NCBI RefSeq assembly: GCF_029227915.1
Contig: NC_079883.1
Span: forward strand, 12,400,001 to 12,464,000
Direction: 5' to 3'
Source: Hydractinia symbiolongicarpus
Taxonomy: Eukaryota > Cnidaria > Hydrozoa > Anthoathecata > Hydractiniidae
Length of the DNA: 64,000 bases
The stretch's first letter is position 1. Each line of letters starts with the position of its first letter. A program made the position numbers and the translations under genes. The notes under the pieces were generated by a model. It was not told the DNA's origin and ran no database searches. It worked only from the letters and a program-made list of their open reading frames with translations. This document shows positions 1-8,278 of this stretch, in pieces.

Positions 1-30
1 CCGCCTGGGAACTCCCGGTGTCGTAGGCTT
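1..30 (+). rRNA. 5S rRNA: 5S rRNA gene, partial 3' end (copy 0)
   Basis: The window opens at gene base 91. Bases 91-120 are present and match the consensus, and the TTTT run follows. The 5' three quarters lies outside the window. Confidence 0.95.
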
Positions 31-80
31 TTCATTTTCATTTGTTGCCTTTTCATTTCAATGGCGCTGTGATATATTTC

Positions 81-92
81 TTGTTATAACAA
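81..92. promoter_or_regulatory. 12-bp perfect palindrome in the spacer, function unknown
   Basis: TTGTTATAACAA is its own reverse complement and lies about 50 bp after the gene end. It is present in nearly every unit. The exceptions read TTGTCATAAC (after copies 24, 30, 38, 41, 50, 52, 54), TTGTTTTAAC (after 27) and TTGTAATAAC (after 93). It could bind a dimeric protein or be chance; nothing in the sequence decides. Confidence 0.45.
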
Positions 93-123
93 TTAAGGAA
101 CGTGGCGGTTGTTGAAAGTGTTT

Positions 124-149
124 CCTATGACATTTTCCTACGACATTTT
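124..149. repeat. 13-bp imperfect tandem pair in the spacer
   Basis: CCTATGACATTTT is followed directly by CCTACGACATTTT, a 12/13 match. The pair recurs in every spacer, so the duplication predates amplification of the array. Some units change one half, for example TGGCATTTCCC after copies 41 and 52. Confidence 0.7.
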
Positions 150-380
150 CAGGTGATAGTACGAGAAAAAAGAGCTTTCAAATGCATACAAACTCGATCT
201 ATTGCCGATCATCCAATAACCCTGACGGAATGGCAAATAAAATAAAATTCCGCCGCCTTCCGAGGACTTATATCGCAATCACGTTTCGTAACAGCCAAGC
301 GAGGTTCTACCTTAGCGTTTAAGTCACCACCGACATTTGGCCGCGCAACTATTCTAAGCTCATTCATTTTGACTTGAGGA

Positions 381-406
381 GGGGGCGAGCGCGGACGCAG
401 GCCCCC
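381..406. other. G/C-rich hairpin in the spacer
   Basis: GGGGGC at 381-386 pairs with GCCCCC at 401-406. Inside lie a GA/AG internal loop, a GCG/CGC stem (389-391 with 396-398) and a CGGA loop. It occurs in each unit, about 130-155 bp before the next gene. Spacers after copies 4, 5, 7 and 8 read GCACGG with AGTCCCCC or AGTACCCC, which weakens both stems. Confidence 0.6.
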
Positions 407-427
407 ACTACCAGAAATTGTACGGTC

Positions 428-468
428 GAGTTACTGACGTTTGCAGTAATCGCAGAGGTCAGTAACTC
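428..468. other. 41-base hairpin upstream of each 5S gene
   Basis: GAGTTACTGAC (428-438) and GTCAGTAACTC (458-468) form a perfect 11-bp stem. After one G-G mismatch, TTTGC/GCAGA adds five pairs (one G-T) around a 7-base loop. It lies at -108 to -68 relative to the next gene start. It is present in nearly all units. Three units lack the 3' arm through a 26-bp deletion and one through an 82-bp deletion. It may be cruciform-forming or regulatory; no function can be assigned. Confidence 0.65.
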
Positions 469-503
469 AAAGAAATTAAATAAAAAAATTTGATCACAAC
501 GTC

Positions 504-513
504 AAAATAAATT
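504..513 (+). promoter_or_regulatory. TATA-like element at -32 to -23 of the 5S gene
   Basis: AAAATAAATT sits at -32 to -23 from gene base 1 and is repeated before almost all copies. A TATA-like box near -30 assists TFIIIB placement on 5S genes in many invertebrates and fungi, so this is the likely external promoter part. The internal control region should remain the main determinant. The element is missing only before copy 80. Before copies 67 and 69 it gains one A. Confidence 0.65.
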
Positions 514-535
514 GCACGTATTTGCCCCTACTAAT

Positions 536-655
536 GTCTACGGCCATACCACGATGAACACACCCGTTCTCGTCTGATCACGGAAGTTAAGCATCGTCGG
601 GCCGGAATAGTACTTGGATGGGGGACCGCCTGGGAACTCCCGGTGTCGTAGGCTT
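536..655 (+). rRNA. 5S rRNA: 5S rRNA gene copy 1 (reference description)
   Basis: 5S rRNA is the small RNA of the large ribosomal subunit, made by RNA polymerase III. It starts GTCTACGGCCATACCACGAT and ends GTCGTAGGC before a T-run, collinear with vertebrate 5S without gaps. Box A (about 50-64), the intermediate element (67-72) and box C (80-97), which bind TFIIIA, are recognisable. All five helices form: 1-9/111-118, 14-21/57-65, 27-32/45-52, 81-86/91-95 and 67-72/103-108. Loop 87-90 is GGGA, a GNRA tetraloop, where vertebrates have GAGA. This copy has G71A, which breaks the pair 71-104. The mature 3' end is assumed at base 120. Spacer after it: GTACCAG and TGCTGATC changes. Confidence 0.97.
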
Positions 656-678
656 TTCATTTTCATTTGTTGCCTTTT
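654..678 (+). terminator. RNA polymerase III terminator: three T4 runs
   Basis: TTTT at 654-657 directly follows the gene, and further T4 runs lie at 660-663 and 675-678. Pol III terminates at runs of four or more T on the non-template strand, so runs two and three are natural back-ups. The arrangement recurs after every gene. The first run is broken after copies 30, 67 and 69, and lengthened to five after copies 7, 31 and 75. Confidence 0.85.
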
Positions 679-1160
679 CATTTCAATGGCGCTGTGATAT
701 ATTTCTTGTTATAACAATTAAGGAACGTGGCGGTTGTTGAAAGTGTTTCCTATGACATTTTCCTACGACATTTTCAGGTGATAGTACCAGAAAAAAGAGC
801 TTTCAAATGCATACAAACTCGATCTATTGCTGATCATCCAATAACCCTGACGGAATGGCAAATAAAATAAAATTCCGCCGCCTTCCGAGGACTTATATCG
901 CAATCACGTTTCGTAACAGCCAAGCGAGGTTTTACCTTAGCGTTTAAGTCACCACCGACATTTGGCCGCGCAACTATTCTAAGCTCATTCATTTTGACTT
1001 AAGGAGGGGGCGAGCGCGGACGCAGGCCCCCACTACCAGAAATTGTACGGTCGAGTTACTGACGTTTGCAGTAATCGCAGAGGTCAGTAACTCAAAGAAA
1101 TTAAATAAAAAAATTTGATCACAACGTCAAAATAAATTGCACGTATTTGCCCCTACTAAT

Positions 1161-1280
1161 GTCTACGGCCATACCACGATGAACACACCCGTTCTCGTCC
1201 GATCACGGAAGTTAAGCATCGTCGGGCCGGGATAGTACTTGGATGGGGGACCGCCTGGGAACTCCCGGTGTCGTAGGCTT
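1161..1280 (+). rRNA. 5S rRNA: 5S rRNA gene copy 2
   Basis: One difference, T40C, in loop C. The fold should be unaffected. The following spacer has marks ATACTAAC, ACCTTGAC, AAAAATCC and GCCCACAC, the first two shared with the spacers after copies 3 and 6. Confidence 0.97.
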
Positions 1281-1785
1281 TTCATTTTCATTTGTTGCCT
1301 TTTCATTTCAATGGCGCTGTGATATATTTCTTGTTATAACAATTAAGGAACGTGGCGGTTGTTGAAAGTGTTTCCTATGACATTTTCCTACGACATTTTC
1401 AGGTGATAGTACGAGAAAAAAGAGCTTTCAAATGCATACTAACTCGATCTATTGCCGATCATCCAATAACCTTGACGGAATGGCAAATAAAATAAAAATC
1501 CGCCGCCTTCCGAGGACTTATATCGCGATCACATTTCGTAACAGCCAAGCGAGGTTTTACCTTAGCGTTTAAGTCACCACCGACATTTGGCCGCGCAACT
1601 ATTCTAAGCTCATTCATTTTGACTTAAGGAGGGGGCGAGCGCGGACGCAGGCCCACACTACCAGAAATTGTACGGTCGAGTTACTGACGTTTGCAGTAAT
1701 CGCAGAGGTCAGTAACTCAAAGAAATTAAATAAAAAAATTTGATCACAACGTCAAAATAAATTGCACGTATTTGCCCCTACTAAT

Positions 1786-1905
1786 GTCTACGGCCATACC
1801 ACGATGAACACACCCGTTCTCGTCTGATCACGGAAGTTAAGCATCGTCGGGCCGGGATAGTACTTGGATGGGGGACCGCCTGGGAACTCCCGGTGTCGTA
1901 GGCTT
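1786..1905 (+). rRNA. 5S rRNA: 5S rRNA gene copy 3
   Basis: Exact consensus. The second T-run is followed by ATTTTTATTTG instead of ATTTTCATTTG, as after copies 4-7. The spacer is type X. Confidence 0.98.
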
Positions 1906-2410
1906 TTCATTTTTATTTGTTGCCTTTTCATTTCAATGGCGCTGTGATATATTTCTTGTTATAACAATTAAGGAACGTGGCGGTTGTTGAAAGTGTTTCC
2001 TATGACATTTTCCTACGACATTTTCAGGTGATAGTACGAGAAAAAAGAGCTTTCAAATGCATACTAACTCGATCTATTGCCGATCATCCAATAACCTTGA
2101 CGGAATGGCAAATAAAATAAAATTCCGCCGCCTTCCGAGGACTTATATCGCAATCACGTTTCGTAACAGCCAAGCGAGGTTTTACCTTAGCGTTTAAGTC
2201 ACCACCGACATTTGGCCGCGCAACTATTCTAAGCTCATTCATTTTGACTTAAGGAGGGGGCGAGCGCGGACGCAGGCCCCCACTACCAGAAATTGTACGG
2301 TCGAGTTACTGACGTTTGCAGTAATCGCAGAGGTCAGTAACTCAAAGAAATTAAATAAAAAAAATTGAACACAACGTCAAAATAAATTGCACGTATTTGC
2401 CCCTACTAAT

Positions 2411-2530
2411 GTCTACGGCCATACCACGATGAACACACCCGTTCTCGTCTGATCACGGAAGTTAAGCATCGTCGGGCCGGGATAGTACTTGGATGGGGGA
2501 CCGCCTGGGAACTCCCGGTGTCGTAGGCTT
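2411..2530 (+). rRNA. 5S rRNA: 5S rRNA gene copy 4
   Basis: Exact consensus. The following spacer is type Y (AACGCATAC, CCTTGCGAGG, GCACGGACGCAGTCCC). Confidence 0.98.
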
Positions 2531-3035
2531 TTCATTTTTATTTGTTGCCTTTTCATTTCAATGGCGCTGTGATATATTTCTTGTTATAACAATTAAGGAA
2601 CGTGGCGGTTGTTGAAAGTGTTTCCTATGACATTTTCCTACGACATTTTCAGGTGATAGTACGAGAAAAAAGAGCTTTCAAACGCATACAAACTCGATCT
2701 ATTGCCGATCATCCAATAACCCTGACGGAATGGCAAATAAAATAAAATTCCGCCGCCTTGCGAGGACTTATATCGCAATCACGTTTCGTAACAGCCAAGC
2801 GAGGTTTTACCTTAGCGTTTAAGTCACCACCGACATTTGGCCGCGCAACTATTCTAAGCTCATTCATTTTGACTTAAGGAGGGGGCGAGCACGGACGCAG
2901 TCCCCCACTACCAGAAATTGTACGGTCGAGTTACTGACGTTTGCAGTAATCGCAGAGGTCAGTAACTCAAAGAAATTAAATAAAAAAATTTGATCACAAC
3001 GTCAAAATAAATTGCACGTATTTGCCCCTACTAAT

Positions 3036-3155
3036 GTCTACGGCCATACCACGATGAACACACCCGTTCTCGTCTGATCACGGAAGCTAAGCATCGTCGG
3101 GCCGGGATAGTACTTGGATGGGGGACCGCCTGGGAACTCCCGGTGTCGTAGGCTT
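3036..3155 (+). rRNA. 5S rRNA: 5S rRNA gene copy 5
   Basis: T52C gives the vertebrate-like box A GCTAAGC but breaks the A27-U52 pair of this array. Spacer type Y, with GCGTTCAAG and ACGGACGAG unique to it. Confidence 0.96.
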
Positions 3156-3660
3156 TTCATTTTTATTTGTTGCCTTTTCATTTCAATGGCGCTGTGATAT
3201 ATTTCTTGTTATAACAATTAAGGAACGTGGCGGTTGTTGAAAGTGTTTCCTATGACATTTTCCTACGACATTTTCAGGTGATAGTACGAGAAAAAAGAGC
3301 TTTCAAACGCATACAAACTCGATCTATTGCCGATCATCCAATAACCCTGACGGAATGGCAAATAAAATAAAATTCCGCCGCCTTGCGAGGACTTATATCG
3401 CAATCACGTTTCGTAACAGCCAAGCGAGGTTTTACCTTAGCGTTCAAGTCACCACCGACATTTGGCCGCGCAACTATTCTAAGCTCATTCATTTTGACTT
3501 AAGGAGGGGGCGAGCACGGACGCAGTCCCCCACTACCAGAAATTGTACGGACGAGTTACTGACGTTTGCAGTAATCGCAGAGGTCAGTAACTCAAAGAAA
3601 TTAAATAAAAAAATTTGATCACAACGTCAAAATAAATTGCACGTATTTGCCCCTACTAAT

Positions 3661-3780
3661 GTCTACGGCCATACCACGATGAACACACCCGTTCTCGTCT
3701 GATCACGGAAGTTAAGCATCGTCGGGCCGGGATAGTACTTGGATGGGGGACCGCCTGGGAACTCCCGGTGTCGTAGGCTT
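3661..3780 (+). rRNA. 5S rRNA: 5S rRNA gene copy 6
   Basis: Exact consensus. Spacer type X, with eight A before TTGATC. Confidence 0.98.
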
Positions 3781-4285
3781 TTCATTTTTATTTGTTGCCT
3801 TTTCATTTCAATGGCGCTGTGATATATTTCTTGTTATAACAATTAAGGAACGTGGCGGTTGTTGAAAGTGTTTCCTATGACATTTTCCTACGACATTTTC
3901 AGGTGATAGTACGAGAAAAAAGAGCTTTCAAATGCATACTAACTCGATCTATTGCCGATCATCCAATAACCTTGACGGAATGGCAAATAAAATAAAATTC
4001 CGCCGCCTTCCGAGGACTTATATCGCAATCACGTTTCGTAACAGCCAAGCGAGGTTTTACCTTAGCGTTTAAGTCACCACCGACATTTGGCCGCGCAACT
4101 ATTCTAAGCTCATTCATTTTGACTTAAGGAGGGGGCGAGCGCGGACGCAGGCCCCCACTACCAGAAATTGTACGGTCGAGTTACTGACGTTTGCAGTAAT
4201 CGCAGAGGTCAGTAACTCAAAGAAATTAAATAAAAAAAATTGATCACAACGTCAAAATAAATTGCACGTATTTGCCCCTACTAAT

Positions 4286-4405
4286 GTCTACGGCCATACC
4301 ACGATGAACACACCCGTTCTTGTCTGATCACGGAAGTTAAGCATCGTCGGGCCGGGATAGTACTTGGATGGGGGACCGCCTGGGAACTCCCGGTGTCGTA
4401 GGCTT
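4286..4405 (+). rRNA. 5S rRNA: 5S rRNA gene copy 7
   Basis: C36T in loop C, probably neutral. The terminator reads TTTTTATTTTTATTTG, so both T-runs are five long. Spacer type Y. Confidence 0.97.
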
Positions 4406-4910
4406 TTTATTTTTATTTGTTGCCTTTTCATTTCAATGGCGCTGTGATATATTTCTTGTTATAACAATTAAGGAACGTGGCGGTTGTTGAAAGTGTTTCC
4501 TATGACATTTTCCTACGACATTTTCAGGTGATAGTACGAGAAAAAAGAGCTTTTAAACGCATACAAACTCGATCTATTGCCGATCATCCAATAACCCTGA
4601 CGGAATGGCAAATAAAATAAAATTCCGCCGCCTTGCGAGGACTTATATCGCAATCACGTTTCGTAACAGCCAAGCGAGGTTTTACCTTAGCGTTTAAGTC
4701 ACCACCGACATTTGGCCGCGCAACTATTCTAAGCTCATTCATTTTGACTTAAGGAGGGGGCGAGCACGGACGCAGTACCCCACTACCAGAAATTGTACGG
4801 TCGAGTTACTGACGTTTGCAGTAATCGCAGAGGTCAGTAACTCAAAGAAATTAAATAAAAAAATTTGATCACAACGTCAAAATAAATTGCACGTATTTGC
4901 CCCTACTAAT

Positions 4911-5030
4911 GTCTACGGCCATACCACGATGAACACACCCGTTCTCGTCTGATCACGGAAGTTAAGCATCGTCGGGCCGGGATAGTACTTGGATGGGGGA
5001 CCGCCTGGGAACTCCCGGTGTCGTAGGCTT
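4911..5030 (+). rRNA. 5S rRNA: 5S rRNA gene copy 8
   Basis: Exact consensus. Spacer type Y, nearly identical to the one after copy 7. Confidence 0.98.
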
Positions 5031-5535
5031 TTCATTTTCATTTGTTGCCTTTTCATTTCAATGGCGCTGTGATATATTTCTTGTTATAACAATTAAGGAA
5101 CGTGGCGGTTGTTGAAAGTGTTTCCTATGACATTTTCCTACGACATTTTCAGGTGATAGTACGAGAAAAAAGAGCTTTTAAACGCATACAAACTCGATCT
5201 ATTGCCGATCATCCAATAACCCTGACGGAATGGCAAATAAAATAAAATTCCGCCGCCTTGCGAGGACTTATATCGCAATCACGTTTCGTAACAGCCAAGC
5301 GAGGTTTTACCTTAGCGTTTAAGTCACCACCGACATTTGGCCGCGCAACTATTCTAAGCTCATTCATTTTGACTTAAGGAGGGGGCGAGCACGGACGCAG
5401 TACCCCACTACCAGAAATTGTACGGTCGAGTTACTGACGTTTGCAGTAATCGCAGAGGTCAGTAACTCAAAGAAATTAAATAAAAAAATTTGATCACAAC
5501 GTCAAAATAAATTGCACGTATTTGCCCCTACTAAT

Positions 5536-5655
5536 GTCTACGGCCATACCACGATGAACACACCCGTTCTCGTCTGATCACGGAAGTTAAGCATCGTCGG
5601 GCCGGGATAGTACTTGGATGGGGGACCGCCTGGGAACTCCCGGTGTCGTAGGCTT
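5536..5655 (+). rRNA. 5S rRNA: 5S rRNA gene copy 9
   Basis: Exact consensus. The following spacer lost one base at CCGCGTCCGAGG, which makes that unit 624 bp. Confidence 0.98.
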
Positions 5656-6159
5656 TTCATTTTCATTTGTTGCCTTTTCATTTCAATGGCGCTGTGATAT
5701 ATTTCTTGTTATAACAATTAAGGAACGTGGCGGTTGTTGAAAGTGTTTCCTATGACATTTTCCTACGACATTTTCAGGTGATAGTACGAGAAAAAAGAGC
5801 TTTCAAATGCATACAAACTCGATCTATTGCCGATCATCCAATAACCCTGACGGAATGGCAAATAAAATAAAATTCCGCCGCGTCCGAGGACTTATATCGC
5901 AATCACGTTTCGTAACAGCCAAGCGAGGTTTTACCTTAGCGTTTAAGTCACCACCGACATTTGGCCGCGCAACTATTCTAAGCTCATTCATTTTGACTTA
6001 AGGAGGGGGCGAGCGCGGACGCAGGCCCCCACTACCAGAAATTGTACGGTCGAGTTACTGACGTTTGCAGTAATCGCAGAGGTCAGTAACTCAAAGAAAT
6101 TAAATAAAAAAATTTGATCACAACGTCAAAATAAATTGCACGTATTTGCCCCTACTAAT

Positions 6160-6279
6160 GTCTACGGCCATACCACGATGAACACACCCGTTCTCGTCTG
6201 ATCACGGAAGTTAAGCATCGTCGGGCCGGGATAGTACTTGGATTGGTGACCGCCTGGGAACTCCCGGTGTCGTAGGCTT
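6160..6279 (+). rRNA. 5S rRNA: 5S rRNA gene copy 10 (G85T, G88T subtype)
   Basis: Reads GGATTGGTGACC in box C. G88T changes the loop to GTGA, still GNRA, while G85T opens the 85-92 pair. Copies 13 and 19 carry the same two changes. The following spacer has marks shared with them (TTTTTCG before ATGATAG or GTGATAG, CTTTTAAATGC, GCAGCTATT) and holds the transposon. Confidence 0.96.
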
Positions 6280-6622
6280 TTCATTTTCATTTGTTGCCTT
6301 TTCATGTCAATGGCGCTGTGATATATTTCTTGTTATAACAATTAAGGAACGTGGCGGTTGTTGAAAGTGTTTCCTATGACATTTTCCTACGACATTTTTC
6401 GATGATAGTACGAGAAAAAAGAGCTTTTAAATGCATACAAACTCGATCTATTGCCGATCATCCAATAACCCTGACGGAATGGCAAATAAAATAAAATTCC
6501 GCCGCCTTCCGAGGACTTATATCGCAATCACGTTTCGTAACAGCCAAGCGAGGTTTTACCTTAGCGTTTAAGTCACCACCGACATTTGGCCGCGCAGCTA
6601 TTCTAAGCTCATTCATTTTGAC

Positions 6623-6626
6623 TTAA
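6623..6626. repeat. TTAA target-site duplication, left
   Basis: TTAA from the spacer motif GACTTAAGGAGG. The second copy is at 7371-7374. Sibling units keep only one TTAA. Confidence 0.9.
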
Positions 6627-6643
6627 CCCTATTCGGTCCGGGG
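6627..6643 (+). repeat. Left terminal inverted repeat of the MITE
   Basis: CCCTATTCGGTCCGGGG, a perfect complement of 7354-7370. It runs straight into a G-run belonging to the next palindrome. Confidence 0.9.
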
Positions 6644-6664
6644 GGGGGCGGATTCCGCCCCCCC
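6642..6664. repeat. Left subterminal G/C palindrome of the MITE
   Basis: An 11-bp arm of seven G then CGGA, a single T, then TCCG and seven C. It is an inverted copy of 7305-7327. Such structures can slow polymerases and may have shaped the G-run lengths in the read data. Confidence 0.8.
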
Positions 6665-6982
6665 TGACGGTTTTTTTTTAATAACTCTTGATTGCTTTGT
6701 TATATGGCTATGATACTTACTGAGTTTCAACATCTATCTATTAGACACCTGCATGCTAATTTTTTAGGTCCCATACCTTTCAGAGGCTTTGATATTGCCC
6801 ATTACTCGAAACTACCCCTAAAAATCTCTATGAAATCCCTATAATGGGGAAAATATAATAACTCCTGTTAGGATTATCTTTAGAACTTGAAACTTGCAAC
6901 ACAACTTTGTTTCATCAAGAAGAATCATTGTGAATAATTTGAACACGTGAATAACCCGATTTCCCGATTTTCTTGGATTTCA

Positions 6983-7013
6983 CCCGAAAATCGGAAAAAA
7001 ACGGATTTTCGGG
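6983..7013. repeat. Internal inverted repeat of the MITE
   Basis: CCCGAAAATC at 6983-6992 pairs with GATTTTCGGG at 7004-7013, a 10-bp stem around an 11-base A-rich loop. Confidence 0.6.
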
Positions 7014-7304
7014 CAATTTTTGGCAATTTTTTATCCGATCCATGTAAAAACCGGAAGATATGTTAAATAACTTTTATTTAGCTTTCAGAAACTTCAAACA
7101 GAATGTAAAAATTCGCTCTAGAACAAAAGTAATTATATTTTAAGCAGATAGTGGCATTTTTAACAATTTTCAAGCTTCTGATGACGTCACAGAAAATGTG
7201 CTGACGCAAGCGAAAGTTTAATGGCGCCATTTTGTTCCTTTTATGACGTACTATAAGTGTACCAAGTTTGATTCAATTTGAATAATCCTATGAAAAATTA
7301 TTGA

Positions 7305-7327
7305 GGGGGGGCGGAATCCGCCCCCCC
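7305..7327. repeat. Right subterminal G/C palindrome of the MITE
   Basis: Seven G, CGGA, a single A, TCCG and at least seven C, the inverse complement of 6642-6664. The C-run continues to 7332. Unlike the left end, 21 bases separate it from the terminal repeat. Confidence 0.8.
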
Positions 7328-7353
7328 CCCCCGGTCATAGTATGTTCGAAAAA

Positions 7354-7370
7354 CCCCGGACCGAATAGGG
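7354..7370 (-). repeat. Right terminal inverted repeat of the MITE
   Basis: CCCCGGACCGAATAGGG, a perfect complement of the left end, followed by TTAA at 7371-7374 and the resumed spacer GGAGGGGGCGAG. Confidence 0.9.
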
Positions 7371-7533
7371 TTAAGGAGGGGGCGAGCGCGGACGCAGGCC
7401 CCCCACTACCAGAAATTGTACGGTCGAGTTACTGACGTTTGCAGTAATCGCAGAGGTCAGTAACTCAAAGAAATTAAATAAAAAAATTTGATCACAACGT
7501 CAAAATAAATTGCACGTATTTTCCCCTACTAAT

Positions 7534-7653
7534 GTCTACGGCCATACCACGATGAACACACCCGTTCTCGTCTGATCACGGAAGTTAAGCATCGTCGGGC
7601 CGGGATAGTACTTGGATGGGGGACCGCCTGGGAACTCCCGGTGTCGTAGGCTT
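7534..7653 (+). rRNA. 5S rRNA: 5S rRNA gene copy 11
   Basis: Exact consensus, the first gene after the transposon, with its own promoter region intact. The following spacer has GCTCGTTCATT and TCAATAACAC, the latter weakening the 41-base hairpin. Confidence 0.98.
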
Positions 7654-8158
7654 TTCATTTTCATTTGTTGCCTTTTCATTTCAATGGCGCTGTGATATAT
7701 TTCTTGTTATAACAATTAAGGAACGTGGCGGTTGTTGAAAGTGTTTCCTATGACATTTTCCTACGACATTTTCAGGTGATAGTACGAGAAAAAAGAGCTT
7801 TCAAATGCATACAAACTCGATCTATTGCCGATCATCCAATAACCCTGACGGAATGGCAAATAAAATAAAATTCCGCCGCCTTCCGAGGACTTATATCGCA
7901 ATCACGTTTCGTAACAGCCAAGCGAGGTTTTACCTTAGCGTTTAAGTCACCACCGACATTTGGCCGCGCAACTATTCTAAGCTCGTTCATTTTGACTTAA
8001 AGAGGGGGCGAGCGCGGACGCAGGCCCCCACTACCAGAAATTGTACGGTCGAGTTACTGACGTTTGCAGTAATCGCAGAGGTCAATAACACAAAGAAATT
8101 AAATAAAAAAATTTGATCACAACGTCAAAATAAATTGCACGTATTTGCCCCTACTAAT

Positions 8159-8278
8159 GTCTACGGCCATACCACGATGAACACACCCGTTCTCGTCTGA
8201 TCACGGAAGTTAAGCATCGTCGGGCCGGGATAGTACTTGGATGGGGGACCGCCTGGGAACTCCCGGTGTCGTAGGCTT
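8159..8278 (+). rRNA. 5S rRNA: 5S rRNA gene copy 12
   Basis: Exact consensus. The spacer repeats GCTCGTTC and has GTCAGTAACAC, as does the spacer after copy 18. Confidence 0.98.

Larger units (their letters stand above)
31..535 (+). repeat. Reference intergenic spacer of the 5S unit
   Basis: This spacer is used as the map for all others. In order it holds T-runs just after the gene, the palindrome at 81-92, a 13-bp tandem pair at 124-149, an A-run AAAAAAGAGC near 168-177, a G/C hairpin at 381-406, a 41-base hairpin at 428-468, an A-rich stretch at 475-490 and a TATA-like element at 504-513. No tRNA, snRNA or credible protein gene was recognised on either strand. Private marks of this copy are GGTTCTACC and GACTTGAGG, where most units read GGTTTTACC and GACTTAAGG. 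Confidence 0.9.
1786..3660 (+). repeat. 3-unit block, first copy (partner 3661-5535)
   Basis: The spacers of copies 3, 4 and 5 have types X, Y, Y. X carries ATACTAAC, ACCTTGAC and eight A before TTGA. Y carries AACGCATAC, CCTTGCGAGG and GCACGG. The same X, Y, Y order follows at 3661-5535, so an 1875-bp block was duplicated. The Y pair differs between blocks (AGTCCCCC here, AGTACCCC there), showing later change. Confidence 0.8.
3661..5535 (+). repeat. 3-unit block, second copy (partner 1786-3660)
   Basis: Copies 6-8 with spacers X, Y, Y, offset by 1875 bp from the first block. The two Y spacers share CTTTTAAACGC and AGTACCCC, so they resemble each other more than the Y pair of the first block. 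Confidence 0.8.
6627..7370. mobile_element. piggyBac-type MITE (non-autonomous DNA transposon), 744 bp
   Basis: The element interrupts the spacer after copy 10. TTAA is duplicated at 6623-6626 and 7371-7374, and empty units have a single TTAA there. Terminal inverted repeats are 17 bp and perfect: CCCTATTCGGTCCGGGG at 6627-6643 and its complement at 7354-7370. TTAA duplication with CCC-starting ends is typical of the piggyBac superfamily. The interior is AT-rich, has no ORF of useful length and no transposase, so movement would need an enzyme from elsewhere. Inside are G/C palindromes near both ends, an inverted repeat at 6983-7013, TGACGTCA at 7182-7189 and ATGGCGCCAT at 7221-7230. The family assignment rests on ends and target only. 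Confidence 0.85.

Noticed and set aside
150-175. U1 snRNA 5' end on the minus strand (TACTATCACCTG)
   Set aside because: U1 starts ATACTTACCTG. The match is partial and nothing resembling the rest of U1 follows.
410-440. tRNA B box (GGTCGAGTTAC)
   Set aside because: It matches GGTTCGANTCC poorly, and there is no A box at the right distance or cloverleaf.
31-535. Spliced-leader or other small RNA gene within the spacer, as is linked to 5S in some animals
   Set aside because: On the minus strand CTAAG/GTAAAA resembles a donor site, with AATTTTATTTTATTTG a poor Sm-site match downstream. On the plus strand TTCAG/GTGATAG resembles a donor. Several units destroy the minus-strand GT (TTTTCCCTTAG after copies 95, 97, 98), and there is no good Sm site plus terminal hairpin.
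3355-3618. Open reading frame of 87 codons in the spacer after copy 5
   Set aside because: It exists only because one TTTAAG became TTCAAG and removed a stop present in almost every other unit. It is spacer sequence, has no recognisable domain and no promoter of its own.
5807-6001. Open reading frame of 64 codons in the spacer after copy 9
   Set aside because: It arises from a one-base deletion (CCGCGTCCGAGG) that shifts frame. The protein changes frame relative to the same region in other units, so there is no coding constraint.
7182-7189. CRE-like site TGACGTCA in the transposon
   Set aside because: It is a perfect palindrome and may be real for some bZIP protein, but an 8-base match within a MITE is weak evidence of regulation. 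It is noted only as part of the element.
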